Shown in pieces: positions 7,606 to 8,169 of a DNA stretch of 8,169 bases. Position 1 is the stretch's first letter. Each line of letters opens with the position of its first letter. Position numbers and translations under genes: made by a program. Origin of the DNA: Actinomycetes bacterium (GTDB taxonomy: Bacteria > Actinomycetota > Actinomycetes > Actinomycetales > Cellulomonadaceae); the NCBI GenBank assembly GCA_023401045.1, contig JAEXEM010000093.1:1-8169 (forward strand), given 5' to 3'. The notes beneath the pieces were generated by a model, which ran no database searches, had not been told where the DNA came from, and saw only the letters and a program-made list of their open reading frames with translations.

Positions 7606-7624
7606 CGCCGCCCGAGGCGCGGCG
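7606..7624 (+). terminator. Possible GC-rich hairpin after folP2
   Basis: CGCCGC at 7606-7611 pairs with GCGGCG at 7619-7624 around a 7-base loop, 41 bases after the folP2 stop. A smaller alternative stem (GCGGA 7596-7600 with TCCGC 7604-7608) overlaps it. No T-tract follows and the next promoter begins 6 bases later, so this is only a candidate end for the LOG-folP2 transcript. Confidence 0.3.
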
Positions 7625-7629
7625 TGAAC

Positions 7630-7635
7630 TAGGAT
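7630..7635 (+). promoter_or_regulatory. -10 element of the DUF3117 promoter
   Basis: TAGGAT is the best -10 match in the 157-base gap after folP2 and is preceded by TGAAC. Initiation about 7 bases downstream, near 7642, would give a leader of about 80 bases. No clear -35 was found. Unlike the three leaderless genes in this window, this gene has a proper ribosome-binding site. Confidence 0.5.
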
Positions 7636-7643
7636 GTCCGCTG

Positions 7644-7682
7644 GACAACCGGCTGCTCACGAGGTTGTCGGGCCCGCCCGAC
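7644..7682 (+). promoter_or_regulatory. Two mutually exclusive hairpins in the DUF3117 leader
   Basis: GACAACC at 7644-7650 pairs with GGTTGTC at 7663-7669 (12-base loop). GTCGGG at 7667-7672 pairs with CCCGAC at 7677-7682 (4-base loop CCCG). The two stems share bases 7667-7669, so both cannot form fully at once. They sit at the start of the predicted leader, about 30 bases before the ribosome-binding site. This could be an attenuator or RNA switch, or the first repeat could be a DNA operator for a repressor. Pairing is seen in sequence; function is inferred. Confidence 0.4.
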
Positions 7683-7709
7683 CCCCGTCGGCCGGCCACA
7701 GACGAGGCG

Positions 7710-7715
7710 AAGGAG
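7710..7715 (+). promoter_or_regulatory. Strong ribosome-binding site of the DUF3117 gene
   Basis: AAGGAG, 7 bases before the ATG at 7723, is a near-full Shine-Dalgarno sequence. It fixes the start of this very short gene at the first of two nearby ATG codons (7723 rather than 7732). Confidence 0.8.
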
Positions 7716-7722
7716 AGGCCGC

Positions 7723-7890
7723 ATGGCCGCGATGAAGCCGAGGACCGGCGACGGACCGCTCGAGGTGACCAAGGAGGGTCGCGGCATCGTCATGCGCGTC
7801 CCGCTCGAGGGCGGCGGACGGCTGGTGGTCGAGCTCAACGCGACCGAGGCCGCCGAGCTGGGCGAGGCCCTCACGTCCGTCGTCGGCTGA
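7723..7890 (+). CDS. DUF3117 family small protein (55 residues)
   Basis: Begins M-A-A-M-K-P-R-T-G-D-G-P-L-E-V-T-K-E-G-R, which with the following G-I-V-M-R-V-P-L-E-G-G-G-R-L-V-V-E-L-N segment is a near-invariant actinobacterial signature of DUF3117 (PF11314). The N-terminal half looks like a beta-hairpin or small sheet (about 12-39) and the C-terminal half (about 41-53, T-E-A-A-E-L-G-E-A-L) a single helix. Family function is not established. The M. tuberculosis relative Rv1211 has been described as calmodulin-like, but I see no canonical EF-hand D-x-D-x-D-G loop here. It has its own promoter candidate, a structured leader and a strong ribosome-binding site, so it is probably well expressed. 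A peptidase-like gene follows after 11 bases and may be co-transcribed. Stop TGA at 7888-7890. Confidence 0.93.
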   Translation: MAAMKPRTGDGPLEVTKEGRGIVMRVPLEGGGRLVVELNATEAAELGEALTSVVG

Positions 7891-7901
7891 ACCGCCACGG
7901 C

Positions 7902-8169
7902 ATGAGCCCCCGCACGACCCCCGGGGGGTCCGCGAACCTGCGCACCCCTCCCGCCGTCATCCTGCACGGCCACACCGTCGTCGACTCCCCGCTCCTGGTG
8001 GACGGGTCGGTCGACGCGGTGGCTGTGCAGGTGGCGCCCCCGCGCGACGGTGACGACGCGCTCCAGCCGCGCTCCGGCACGCCGCAGGCCGCGGCCCGGT
8101 ACGGCATCGACCTCGCGGAGCTCGCCGAGCGCGCCGGCCTCACCGGCGCCGCCGGTGAGGCGTTCACCG
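7902..8169 (+). CDS. Probable M17 leucyl aminopeptidase, N-terminal part (3' truncated)
   Basis: The open frame runs from the ATG at 7902 off the window end, showing 89 codons. It contains V-D-A-V-A-V-Q-V-A-P-P, then A-A-A-R-Y-G-I-D-L-A-E-L-A and G-L-T-G-A-A-G-E. This resembles the N-terminal macro-like domain of actinobacterial leucyl aminopeptidases (family M17), which remove N-terminal residues from peptides in the cytoplasm using two metal ions. The catalytic C-terminal domain with its N-T-D-A-E-G-R-L motif lies beyond the window, so the call rests on the N-terminal domain alone. No Shine-Dalgarno sequence precedes this ATG and the frame is open upstream into the DUF3117 gene, so the exact start is uncertain. 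The 11-base spacing suggests an operon with DUF3117. Confidence 0.65.
   Translation, partial: MSPRTTPGGSANLRTPPAVILHGHTVVDSPLLVDGSVDAVAVQVAPPRDGDDALQPRSGTPQAAARYGIDLAELAERAGLTGAAGEAFT

Overview
The window is about 8.2 kb of very GC-rich DNA (third codon positions almost all G or C). Gene content and order point to a high-GC actinobacterium, most likely Micrococcales (Cellulomonas-like); that taxon is inferred from gene order and sequence style, not from a marker gene. Eight protein genes cover almost everything. No tRNA, rRNA, CRISPR array, transposon, prophage or other mobile element was seen, and no stretch without a gene exceeds about 250 bases. This is a conserved metabolic neighbourhood, and I did not find a novel multi-gene system.

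Layout. (1) Bases 1-966, plus: dapC, cut at its 5' end, an aminotransferase of the succinylase route to meso-diaminopimelate (DAP) and lysine. (2) Bases 967-1207: a 241-base control region with a near-ideal Crp/GlxR operator. (3) Bases 1208-2518, plus: gltA, type II citrate synthase, followed by a hairpin terminator. (4) Convergent to gltA, minus: dapD (4528-3533), then 5 bases later a membrane-anchored lysozyme-fold-like protein (3527-2628). (5) Divergent from dapD, plus: dapE (4619-5737). (6) A LOG-family nucleotide 5'-monophosphate phosphoribohydrolase (5800-6651), overlapping by 4 bases a folP2-type dihydropteroate synthase homologue (6648-7565). (7) After a 157-base gap with its own promoter and leader, a 55-residue DUF3117 protein (7723-7890). 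(8) The first 89 codons of a probable M17 leucyl aminopeptidase (7902 to the window end).

How the genes fit together. dapC, dapD and dapE encode three steps of the succinylase DAP pathway: succinylation of tetrahydrodipicolinate (DapD), transamination (DapC) and desuccinylation (DapE). DAP feeds peptidoglycan and lysine, so the cell-envelope protein coupled to dapD fits a wall theme. The order dapD<>dapE, LOG, folP2, DUF3117 resembles, from memory, the Mycobacterium tuberculosis Rv1201c-Rv1211 region.

Main points for a second look: the Crp/GlxR palindrome before gltA; three genes (dapD, dapE, LOG) that share a TAGGnT-N6-start layout typical of leaderless transcripts; two mutually exclusive hairpins in the DUF3117 leader; and the FolP2-type active-site changes in the dihydropteroate synthase homologue.
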